Source of the DNA: Agapetus fuscipes
Taxonomy: Eukaryota > Arthropoda > Insecta > Trichoptera > Glossosomatidae
Reading direction: 5' to 3'
Length of the DNA stretch: 64,000 nt
Assembly: GCA_951799405.1 (NCBI GenBank)
Contig: OX637351.1
Span: 4,868,251-4,932,250, forward strand
Position 1 is the stretch's first letter. Each line of letters starts with the position of its first letter. Shown here piece by piece: positions 1-12,700 of the stretch. Position numbers and translations under genes: made by a program. The notes below the pieces were generated by a model. That model ran no database searches, was not told the DNA's origin, and was given only the letters and a program-made list of their open reading frames with translations.

Positions 1-137
1 GAGCACTGCTCGTCGCATGATTCAAACAGCGAGTTGAACAGTCTGGAAATGTTGAAAACATACTTATGGAAATGATCAGACCTGTGCCCCTATAATAATA
101 ATATTAGGATGATTTATTTGGTGAGCGCTGTTTTTGT

Positions 138-404
138 GTAGTCCGGTCGATAGCTCACTTGGTAGGGTGCTTGCATTCCATGCCGTGAGCTCGGGTTCGA
201 ATCCTGCCAAGGGTGTCAGAAATGATTTTCCGTTTCGGTGTTTATTTCAAACCCCAAAATTAAATACCGGCAAGGTTTACTCAGCCTTCACAAGAAATGT
301 GTACCAGCCTTCTCGGGAGCTGGGAAACCCCCACATCAACTGAAGTGGTTGGTGTAAGACCGGCCCCCATACCTGTAAAAATAAATAGGTTCAACTCGCC
401 ACAT
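138..404 (+). mobile_element. SINE-A copy
   Basis: tRNA-like head with box A TAGCTCACTTGGTAGGG and box B GGTTCGAATCC, then the SINE-A body (GTGTCAGAAATGAT ... AAATAAATAGGTTC). The 3' end is cut at about 404. The head is degenerate as a tRNA and has no plausible complete cloverleaf, so it is not called as a tRNA gene. Confidence 0.75.
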
Positions 405-424
405 GCCCTCTGCAAGCTTTGTCG

Positions 425-756
425 TCGCTGCACATTAACTATTTCTTGTGAAGGCTGAGTACACCTTTGGATCGAACCCTTGCTCTCGGCATGGAATGCA
501 AGCATTCCAATAATTGAGCTATTGACCGAACTTTTTACGAGCTTGGTCGTCGGATGTCGGCTGGATGTGCCTTTCGTGATCGGTCGTTGGTAAAGGTATA
601 TGAATTTTTCACCCAGCAAAGAGCATATTTAAAAATGTAAATTGTATAGTTTTTGTGCTCCGTCGGGATTCGAGCCCAACCTTCAACTTTCAACCTTCAA
701 CCACAACCTTCCCTTTACAAGTCAGAAGTGTTAACCACTAGATTACGGACCGGTCC
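425..756 (-). mobile_element. SINE-B/SINE-A dimer
   Basis: On the minus strand a SINE-B unit (from 756 down to 537) is joined by a short CGTAAAAAGT-type linker to the head of SINE-A (531-425, GAGCTATTGACC on plus). The A part is truncated. Confidence 0.7.
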
Positions 757-783
757 ATAGGTTTCTCTGGAGGTAGGACTCAC

Positions 784-3700
784 TTGATGACCCTGGCATT
801 GTAGTTCTGTCCACAGGACGGCGCAGCCAGCAGCACCTCACCCAGGGAATTCTTGCCTTCTCCAAACAACTCCTCCAGAGCCAGCTTGCCAGCGGGCTGC
901 TCCAAAACCTTCTCCCAGTACTTCACCTGCAGGGACAAAACAATATCTGTATCAGCAAGCCTCCTCTGAAGATGGACGGATAAAGTCCGATAGTGCTTAC
1001 GCAATGTAACTGAAAAAATGTGAAAATATACCTGTAACTGTATTTTATAAAAAAAGTTAATTCCAATAAAATAACTAAGCAATTCACGGTCTCACCGAGT
1101 CAGGTCTTTACTTTTTAAAAAATCCAAGAACCAAACTCAGGCCCGCCGCACAGAGTCAGGATGAGATGGGAGTCACACGACTTACGACCTGTCTCTGGTT
1201 GGTTAAGGATCCTTTCGCCATTACAAAGTTCCCAATTCCTCTCAACTCATCCTTCCTCCCAATATGTACATCCGATTTATTACATTGCATCCCTAGAGGT
1301 GTCTTGGCTCTTGGATCTTCGTAATCAAATTTGGTATGATCCAAAGATGGCCGACTGTGTTAGTCTCTCCAGAAATCCATTTATTTGGGATCTATTGAGT
1401 CCCAGATCTTTAAGAAAAGTATATATCGATTTGGCTGGCAGTCCTCTCGCTCCCACCTCCACTGCATACAATCTTGTGATATATCCATTTTTTGTTATTT
1501 CATCCACTAGTGCTTTGTACCTATTTAGCTTGTAGGCATGGTCTTTAAGGATGTTCATCTCCCAGGGCACCGTTAATTCAACCAAGAGTGCTTGCTTTAG
1601 TGCATTTGAGTATAAAACTATTTTAGGTCTGTTTGTACATACCATGCCGCGCAGGATCTTGTCGTTGACGGGGTTGAGGTTGCCGATCATGACGGGATAC
1701 ATGTTCCTCAGCACCTCCTCGTGCACCATCTGGTCCACCTTCTGCGAGGTGGTCAGCAGGGCCGACAGCGCTGTGGAGGCTGTCTCCGCCAGGAACTCCA
1801 GCCGACCATCAACCTACGGAAGAAAACATTAAATATCATACTGGAGAGTTGCTTTCTGGGATCTGTTGCCGTGGTCTGTAGGAGCTGGAGCTTTTTATTT
1901 TTATTTTTGACAGGAATGCAATGCATCAACCTATTCTGCCTGGCCAGAAACCGGTATTAATATCATCAATTCATAATTAATTCTTGTATATTTTAATGAA
2001 TTATTAATCAATAATTACCCAATGACATCTGTTGAACCAGGGTCAAAGTTATTGTGAATGGACCCAGGCGGGGATCGAACCAACGTTATTCTATTCCAAA
2101 TACGCTAGAAAGATCAGTCACTTGACTCTCTCGGCCATAACACCGATTGCCGATAACCGGATTAAATTGGGAAGGGAACACATATACTGGTAGATCATTC
2201 CATTAACGGGCAGTTTAGCAAAGGAATGAGTCATGAAAACGCCAAGTTCTCTTAGTTTTGAGATTGACTGCAAAGGGATGAATGAGTGTCAAACTACGAG
2301 TTTCCCTTTCTGAAATGCGATTGACGTTAGTTATTGATGCTTGAGAGATGTTTTCCGGGATCTGTTGCCTTGGTCTATGGGAGCTGGAGCTTCTGGACGT
2401 TTCGCCCATGTCTACGATGGGCTTCTTCAGCGTGAAATAATAAACTTTAGAAATCCACAAACATAAAAATTCTAATTCTTACAATTTGGTCCGGTCGATA
2501 GCTCATCGATTGCAGTCCGGTCGTTAGCTCTCGATTGCAGTCCGGTCGATAGCTCAGTTGGTAGAGTGCTTGCATTCTACCCCGTGAGCTCGGGTTCGAA
2601 TCCCACCGAGGAGGGTGTCAGAAATGATTTCCAATTTCGGTGTGTATTTCAAACCCCATAATATAAATACCGGCGAGGTTTACTCAGCCTTTACAAGAAA
2701 TGAGTACCAGCCCCCTCGGGAGCTGGGAAATTCCCACTTCAACTGAAGTGGTTGGCGTAAGGCCGGCCCCCTTACCTGTAAAAATAAATAGGTTCAACTC
2801 GCCACATGCGACCCCTTCGGGGATAACCCGGCAAGAAGTTACACTATATGTGTAGCTTAGTTGCGTTTGCGTTGCGTTTGCGTTGGTCAATGTCCAAATT
2901 CCTGCTGCCTCACCTTTGTTATTAACTAATTATTGTGCTTCTTTATCGTGACTTATTAATTTGATTTCTCTACGGTTTTTGTTTTGTCAATTTTTTAATA
3001 TTGTAATTATAATATGTGTCATCTCATTATTGTACCTATTTGTCATAAATTATTCTTTTTATTTAGATTTCTCTATGGTTTGTTGTTTTGTCAATTTGTT
3101 ATATCATTATATAATATTGTAATTATATTATGTGTCATTTCCTTATTGTACCTATTTGTCGTACCTAAATCATTATTTTTATTTTATTTCTCTATGGTAT
3201 TTGTCTTGTCAATTTTTGTAATTTAGTATCCTCTTGATAATGACGTAAATAAGTCGAAAGTACTTGAGGTGGAAATAAATACTCAATTTGTGAAAATAAA
3301 ACTCTGTGTTTTTTATAATTTTTTATAATTATTTATGAAATAATAATATTAGGATGATTTATTTGGTGAGCGCTGTTTTTGTGTGTATCACACCTCAAAA
3401 GCCCTCTGCGAGCTTGGTCGTCGCTGTAGAAAGCGCCAATTCTCAAGCAAGACCCAGTTGTTGTAAGGTTGGATGGACCTTTCAGTGACCGGTCTTTGGT
3501 AAAGGTTTATGAATTTTTCAATTCAGCGAAGAGCACATTCGAAATATAAATGGTATATTTTTGTGCTCCGCCGGGATCCAAATCCACAACCTTCCATTTA
3601 CGAGTCCAAAGTGTTGCCACTACGGACTACGGACCGGTCCAAGATGCCAACGACACGCGGTGTACCTGAGCGGTCACCCATCCAAGTACTGTCCGCGCCC

Positions 3701-6700
3701 AATGTTGCTTAACTTCGGTGATCTATGGGAACCGGTGCTTTCAACATGGTAACGTCGTTGACGTTGACGTCGGTGAAGTATGATGATAAGGATTCATAAG
3801 GAATTTATCAAGATCATCATCCGTGTAAGCCTAAATCTGATGTTAGTTAGTTACCATGGCGATGAGCAGTAGCGAGATGGCCTTCTCCCTGTCAGAGTCC
3901 CACTCCGGCAGCGCGCCCAGGCGCATGGCCAGCAGCTCCACGGCCCCGGAGGCCAGCAGGCGCAGCGGGGCACCGGGGCCCCCGCCACTCATCAGCTGGC
4001 AGTGCAGCGACAGCAGCTGCAGCACCGCGCTCTCCATCGGAATTATGTCGTGCACGAATGCACTCTGCAATACAACAAAGCAATCAAGTTAATGCAAATT
4101 GCCTGACATCACACTATTACTGTACTGTATCCTGCCGCCGTTCCAATAGGGGTGGCCGGTACCTCCGCAGATGCGTCTCCAATTTTTTCTGTCCTTGCAT
4201 ACCTCTTACATCTCCTCAACATTCATCACTTTCTTCATACATACTCTTCTCTAATTCTCACTCTGCAGGTTCCATTCTTTCGCAATCTCACCTCTATGGT
4301 CTCACAGATTGCTTAATATTTTGTTATAGGTTGCCAAGGACCCTAATTCCATAGCGTGTGACGTTATCACACTGAGAAATGAAACATCAGTTCTGAGTTC
4401 ATTTGAGGTAGAAAGCTCAATAAGCTTGTCTACGCCAATGAATGGCTTTCCAAGTTTGTGATTTTTTTTTAAGGATCCTGTGCGGGAGACTCCCTAGATT
4501 CAAGAGACTCTAGGGGTCTATGTCACTTGATGTAGTGCCGCAGAGGTGTTGGTGATGTGGCAGTTGATGTCCTTATCCGGTTGCAGGGCCGTTAGCTGGG
4601 CAGTGCTGTGGTGCTTTGTTTTGAGACACTGAGAGGAAATGGTGATTGATTTTGGATTTGGATGATATTGGATTTTTGTTATATCGCCACACTTTTGTCA
4701 CTGAACGATGTGACGGTGAACTTATGTGTATCTGATTTTAGGAATACATTTAATGTGAATATGTCTTTGCAAGTATAGATCAATATCCATTAAAGTGCTG
4801 CATGATGTTACCGGTGGTTGTGCCTGTGTCTGAGTATTGGCCGCTCTATCCAGGGCGGCGCGCACAGCGGCTGGCAGGAAGGCCTTGAGTACCGGGGCCC
4901 CCCTCGCCCCGCACACCCTCAGCACGCCCTCCAGCACCCCGGCGCCCCCGCAGGCCTCCAGAGCACTGGCCGCCTCCTCGCCCCCGGCAGTGGAGCTGGG
5001 CTGGGTGGAATCACGGACGATGCACGAGCTGCAACAAGAAAATCATCATGTAATAACTATAGTTTTCTCATCATATCAGATTCCATAAAACTAAGATTTT
5101 ATTGAGGATAAGGTTTCTCATACCTTGATTTGTAAAATAATAATAAAGAGCCCTCTGCGAGCTTGGTAGTCGCTGTAGAAAGTGCCAATTTTCAAGCAAG
5201 ACCCAGTTGCTGTAAGGCTGAATGGACCTTTAGTGACCGGTCTTTGGTAAAGGTATATGAATTTTTGAACCCAGCGAATAGCATATTTGAAAATATAAAT
5301 GGTATATTTTTTTGTGCTCCGCCAAATTCAAGCCCACTAATCTAATCTAATCTAAGCTGCAAAGATATATATCATTTAAGATTTATACTAAATGCATTCC
5401 CACAAGCAGATATGTATAATTTCGCACTAACACATGCCGCATGTGGATCTACAATATAAAAACCCAATCTCAAATGAACATAAGCCTTGCCACTCTTGCC
5501 GTCCTTCCCTGAAACAGGGGTGACATTGGCAAAGTGAACCAATTTTTATATTATGGGTGGTCAGCCGCATAACAACCTATAAGTCAAGGAACAATCACAA
5601 TCTTCCATTTATGAGTCAGAAGTGTACGGACCGGTCATAAGATATACTGACTTACCGATAGCACTCAAACAGTGTCTCTATGAGTGAGAGCAGATGTGGC
5701 AGGAACACCCGGGTGAGCTGGGCGTCGTTGTGCGAGCCCGCCAGCGCTGCCAGCTGGGCCTCGTCACACAGCGACGCTCGCAAGCGCATGATCACCGCAT
5801 CCACAGTCATGACGTCCACGAGGCAGGGCAGCCCACTGTCTGTAGACACAACAACAGAAAACACATTTATTCATCGCAAGATTTGACCGAGCGACAGAGA
5901 ACCCTAAATTCTACCAAATGATAACAATTCAATAGATTTATAAAAGTAAAATTTGTATGTTATAGTTCACAGTGAGTTTATTTATTATTTACACGACCGG
6001 TTTCGGGATAGCAGAACATCCCATTATTTTATTTTACACCTGAGGATGGGATGTTCTGCGATCCCGAAACCGGTCGCGTAAATAAAAAATAAACTCACTG
6101 TGAACTACGAGTAACGTATAACATAGAAATTTTACTTTTTTAAATCTATTAGAGTTTCACAAATTAACTGCCGAAAATCTAAATAAGATAACAATTCATA
6201 TTGACGGTTTAAAGGATATAGGGCATAAGAGACAAAAAAAATTCAGGAGGTTTTAAGTTTGAGACTGCAGAAAAATTGACACAACTTTTTTTTTTTATCA
6301 TATTGTTAAAATCAAAACGGCACTTCTATTAATGTGATTTTATGTTGTTTCATGAGATTGAATGCAAGAGTTGCGGGGCTTATGTTCATTTGAGATTGGG
6401 TTTTTTATACTGTAGGTCCACATGCGGCATGTGTGAGCGTGAAATTATGCCTGTCTGCTTGTGGGAATGCATTTAATATGAATCTCAAATGATACATATC
6501 TTCGCAGCTTAGATTTAGATTTAGAATGTTACAAGCGCCTTTAGGACAAAAAAGGCCAAAAACTTCACCAGTTACACCAAAACCATACTTCGAAAACACA
6601 AGCTGTTTGCTTAGGCATAAACGACAAAAGAGTCATCGTAGAGCTCTTCGCAGGAGCATTCATAACTCATTTTCGATCAAAACATCGCTTATGCCCTATT

Positions 6701-9700
6701 TCCTTATAACCGTCGATATTTAGAAAATATAACATTACAGAAAGTATAACATAAGATTGATACGTCAGTACTTTTTTATAAAACTCACAAATTGACATTG
6801 ACAGCCCCACCCTGTTAGAGAGTTTTAAGCTTTATGTGCCAGATGACTATGGCCGGGGAAGACGGCATGATCTTTTTCATTTGCTTGCACCGCTGTCCCG
6901 CACCGACGTCATGGCACAACATGCCTTAACTCGGAGTGTTACTCTGATTAACTCCGCTGACATGGACATATTTTACATTAATTAAGAATCTTTCAAAGAT
7001 CTAGTTAAAGAGCTCCTCCCAGCTTGTTAATGACTGTGTGAGGGTGCACTGTAATGAGGAAAACCTGTTGTGCACAAAAAAAAAACAAATTGATACTCAG
7101 GCTAAGAACATACCAGAAATGTTGTCCTTGAGTTGCTTCACAGTCTGTATTCCCATGCGGACAGTGAAGGAGATGTTGTCGCACTGGGAGGTCACGTTGT
7201 TAAGGAGATCCTCAGCGTACTGGAACAAGGAACAAAAATCAATGTCAACATCAAGAAACCTCATCTAATCTAAAACATTGGGGATTCACATTGTATGCTC
7301 TTCGCTGGGTTGAAAATTTCATAAAACTTTTACCAAAGACCGGTCACTAAAAATAAGGTCGATCCAGCCTTACATCAACTGGGTCTTGCTTGAGTATTGG
7401 CGCTTTGTAGCGACGACCAAGCTCGTAAACACCTCTGCGGCACTATAACAAGTGTCATAGACCCCTAATCTAATCTAAGTTGCAAAGGTATGTTACATTG
7501 GAGATTCACATTACATGCATTCCCACAACCAGACACGCACAAGTTCGCGCTTGCATATGCCTCATGTGAACCTACAACATAAAAATCAAATCTCAAATGG
7601 ACATACACCCTGCAACTCTTGCCGTCCTTCCCTGAAACAGGGGTCTAATATAATCTAATTTAAGTTGCAAAGATATGTTACATTGGAGATTCACATTACA
7701 TGCATTCCCACAACCAGACACGTACAAGTTCGCACTTGCATATGTCTCATGTGAACCTACAACATAAAAACCAAATCTCAAATGGACATACACCCTGCAA
7801 CTCTTGCCGTCCTTCCCTGAAACAGGGGTGACATGGCAAAGTGAACCATTTATACAGCATGGATGGTCAGCCGCATACCAACCTATAAGTCAAGGAACAT
7901 ACACGACAAATTACATTTTATAAATCAATAAATAATAATATCTATGGACATCAAAACTAAAACAGAGTCTCTGAAATCTAGGGAGTCTCCCGCACGGGAT
8001 TTCTTAAAAAAAAATGAGTATGGTTATTTACCTGTGTATACATCCCCTGCTTGACCAGGGCATCCTTGAGCCAGGGGCTGTAGGTCTTGTGGTGTCCGGC
8101 CCTGGGCGCCCATATGATGGCGTGCAGGGGCGCCTCCCCGCTGGACGCCTGCTCCATGTGCGGGGTGGACGGCGGCATGGTGATCAGCAATCTGTATAAT
8201 TGAAAAAATGCATGTGGGGTAAGACAAGGTTCCAATCTGGGGCCTATACTATTTATACAGTGCAAATGTGATACAACAAAGTTTTGTCAGAAAAATGTGT
8301 TTATCTGAAAACTTGACCAATAATTGAAGGGTTATTATTCCTTGACTTATAGGTTGGTATGAGGCTGACCACCCATACTGTAAAAAATGGTTCACTTTGC
8401 CAATGTCACCCCTGTTTCAGGGAAGGTTGGCAAGAGTTGCAGGGCTTATGTTAATTTGAGATTGGGTTTTTTATATTGTAGGTCCACATGCACCATGTGT
8501 GAGCGCGAAATTATAAGTGTCTGCTTGTGGGAATGCATTTAATATGAATCTCAAATGATACATATCTTTGCAACTTAGATTTAGATTTTAGATTGTTGAG
8601 GTGGCAGTTGATGTCCTGATCCTTTGTAGCACTGGTATCATTGAGTAATAACACAGAGGAGTGGAAACTAACTTCCTGCATTGATACATATATATACCAC
8701 ATTTGTCTCAGTCCTGTCAAACGTTGCAGTTGTGTAGTCATACAAAACATGTTTTTACGTGCCAAATTGTTTGCTTGCTTTCTCCATTTTGTGTTTTGAC
8801 ACCCAATTACAACACATGCCATAATGCTGGATTGATGCTTTCCGGGATCTGTTGCCGTGGTCTGTGGGAGCTGGAGCTGCATCTTCCGAAAATCACATCA
8901 CAGTTCTCATCAAGATCATCTTCATCATCATACTTCACGCTGAAGAAGCCCATCGTAGAAATGGGCGAAACGTCCGGAAGCTCCAGCTCCCACAGACCAC
9001 GAAAGAAACTCTCCAGGTTCATCCAAGCATGACAGCACAATTCTTACCTCCAGGCAGTTTGGAAGCAGTAATGTGCAGCGCACAGCGCCGGCATCAACGG
9101 AGCGGGGCGGCGATCACACACTCCCACACAGCCCAGCAGGCCCAGCAGGGCGTCCAGCAGGGACGGGTAGCGCAGCTTGTCCGGGGTGCCCAGGACAAAG
9201 TTGCACGCCAGCCCGTCCAGTTTAGGGGTTTCCTGCAAACAATAACATTCAATAGAGCACTCTCTCGATAATCCTGCAAGAAACGGTATTTTGGGCGTAC
9301 GAGTATTGTTCCTTGACTTATAGGTTGGTATGCGGCTGACCACCCATGCTGTAAAAATGGTTCACTTTGCCAATGTCACCCCTGTTTCAGGGAAGGACGG
9401 CAGGAGTTGCAGGGTGTATGTCCGTTTGAGATTTGGTTTTTATGTTGTAGGTTCACATGAGGCATATGCAAGCGCGAACTTGTACGTGTCTGGTTGTGGG
9501 AATGCATGTAATATGAATCTCCAATGTAACATATCTTTGCAACTTAAATTAGATTAAATTAGATTAGACCCCTGTGTCAGGGAAGGACGGCAGGAGTTGC
9601 AGGGTGTATGTCCATTTGAGATTTGATTTTTATGTTGTAGGTTCACATGAGGCATATGCAAGTGCGAACTTGTACGTGTCTGGTTGTGGGAATGCATGTA

Positions 9701-12700
9701 ATGTGAATCTCCAATGTAACATATCTTTGCAACTTAGATTAGATTAGATTAGATGAGACATACCAGTGGAGCATGTTGTAAATCAAACATTTTATTTGCC
9801 AATTGCTCAATCTAGAGAAGTTGGTTCTTAAAGTCTAGAGCGCCAGCAATTTTCTGCCATAATCCAGCCACCCAACTCTTGGTTTTGATGTTGAATATCT
9901 CTAATGTCCAACCTCCTGTCCATTTTTTTTTATCTCAAACGACAGTGAAATAAAGTTTTGTAGTGCCTACCAAAAAAAAAACTTTTGTGACATTTTGTGA
10001 CACTGAGCCTCTATCATTTGTGATTTATTTGGGCTTCTTGCCTACGCATACTAATGAAGTATATCTATTTTTAGAATCTCTATCATTTTTCTATATTCTA
10101 AATTATGATACAGTGTAATAAATATTACACACATTTGGCGCTCTAGAGGTTAAACAAGCCAATTACTATTTCTGCAGCAATTGAATTACCTGGTTGTTGA
10201 TATCGGTCATGGTGAGAGCGTAGAACTTGGGCCGCATGGAGAGGTCGGCGTCCTGGGACATGCGCCGCCTGTAGGCCTGCTCCACGTTGGGCACGCTGCA
10301 GTAGATCCTGGAGGAGGTGTTGTTGCAGGTGGCCGTGCTGCCGATGTGGGCGGCCTCGTTAGGGAACAGACCGGGGGATATCACGAGGTTCCACTCAATC
10401 TGGAAATTATAATAATAATATACAACAGGATGGTTTATATGATGAACGGTATTTTTGTGTGAATCACACCTCAAGACCCCTCTGCGAGCTTGGTCGTCGC
10501 TGTACAAAGCGCCAATTCTCAAGCAAGACCCAGTTGCTGTAAGGCTGGATGGGCTTTTGGTGACCAATCTTTGGTAAAGGAATATGAATTTCTAAACCCA
10601 GCGAAGAGCATATTTCAAAATATAATTGGTATATTTTTTGTGCTCCGACGGGATTCCAACCCACAACCTTCTATTCATGAGTCCAAAGTGTTATAACTGG
10701 ACTACGGACCGGACAATGTTCAGAAAAACCATTTTTAATTTTATTCAAAATTTTAAACGACCATAATTGTAATTGAAAGTCATTGGTATGTCACCTGTTG
10801 CAGCAGGCAGGGCGGGGCATCGTACAGGTGCTTCATGAGGTACTCCAGCAGCAGCAGCAGCCTGGTGGTCAGCATCAGCTGGTGCGGGGAGGTCTTGGCC
10901 GCGCGCCTGCGGTCTGACATGCCCAGCGCCTCGCTGACCTTGATGATGGCGTTGGCCGTCATCAGCAGCACCGACTTCTTCTGCATCAGGTTCAGCGAGT
11001 GAAACAGGTACACCAGCAGCTGGGCGTGCTCCACATTCATGTCTGCAAACAAATTCATTGTGTTTACTGGAATTACCCTCTTAAAACTTCTATCTGAACT
11101 ATAGGTACCTATATTGGGAGGGCCCTTGAGGTGTGACACACACAAAAACGGCGCTCTTTTGTCATGTACAAAATCAAATAAATAAATCATCCTCATACAT
11201 TCAAAATCTAAAAGACTGGTTCACTTTAATTTTTAACAAAAATAGACAATATATGAGTATATCTATTTCAACCTAATATCGTCCTTATGTACAACTAGAG
11301 CTATTGCGACATCATTGGATGTATCGCCGAAGGTTAATAAAAGTACCTACAACCTTCGGCCTCGATCAAACAACAATAATTCAACAGTTCGTGGTTCTTC
11401 TTTGTAGAAGACACACGTCTCCCGAGGATGTCGGATATGACTCTGACAAAACTTAGAGAAAATCGTTCTTCTCTTTTGCACGGTCAGTAAAATCCGTTTT
11501 TTTCATTCTATAAAATGTTTCAACCTACTTACGAAAATGGTCACTAGTAATAAAGAGAACAAAGTACTTACAGGTTGCATTTTCATGTGTACAAAAAAAC
11601 TTATGCGAATGTCAAAATGTTCCTAGAAAGTTTGTACTATTGCGAATAATAATGGCTGCCGAAACAGTCCAAACACAGATAGAATTGTCAAATAACACGC
11701 AATATAAATATTGTGATTGCTAAAATTGACGAATTTAATGTGGGCTATAGTATGTATCAATGCAATAATTTAGTTTCTTCTCCTCAATGTTATTACTCAA
11801 CGGTTGCGTTCCTTTTCTAGCGTATTTGAATGGCTATTCTTCTTCTTGTTTTTGTGCCACTTCTATCGAAGATCGGCGATCATCATGGCTATTTTGACTT
11901 TAGATGCTGCGGCTCGAAACAGGGACTTGGTACTTCTGCCGAACCACTGTCGCAGGTTTTTTAGCCACCGATGGCTATGATTGATTAATTATCTTTCAGT
12001 GGCTGGACGGAGTGGTGGTAGACTGCTGTGCAGTAGGAGAAAGACGTATGACAGGCAGCGGAGGCAACAGTTGATCAAGGAGGCGCTCTTACCTTCATAT
12101 TCGTGGTCCTGCGAGGGCAGGGGCTGCAGCGCGCACTCCACCACGGTGTTGACGGTCCTGCTCCACAGGCTGAGGATGCTGGCCTCCCGCTCAGCCACAG
12201 GCTTGCTGAGAATCACCCCGCCCATCAGCTTCACCACGCGGCAACCCACCTGCAGACACAACAACAATATCATCAATGTTTGCCATGTGACGTAACCCAT
12301 AGTAAATTAAGAAATGGATTCCCGATAATCAGAATTATTTTCTAGTTCACAGAATTTGACTCTGCAGGTCAAAGATAGCACTACTAATACATAGCACTAC
12401 CAATACAGCACTACCATAAATATGAAGACGCAATCTCCAAGGAGACAGGATTGCAGTAATAACGCCATCCTTATTCTAAGGGCCGGTCTTATAAACGAGA
12501 GACCAAATATCTGTAAGTATCTCGACAATTAACGGATGGACGTTTATGGATTGATCTTACCAATGGTCGTCCTATAAAGCTTTTTAACCATCCGTTAGTT
12601 TTCAATAATGCACTCGTATTTTCGATGATTGCATTCATGAACATACGTCACCCGTTTGCTGTCAGAGACTAAACATAACCTAAAGTTGCTTATGACAAAT

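Noticed and set aside
2545..2615. tRNA gene suggested by box A TAGCTCAGTTGG and box B GGTTCGAATCC
   Set aside because: The same sequence heads a dispersed ~300-bp repeat with a conserved non-tRNA body, and the acceptor/anticodon arms do not close; it is the SINE-A head.
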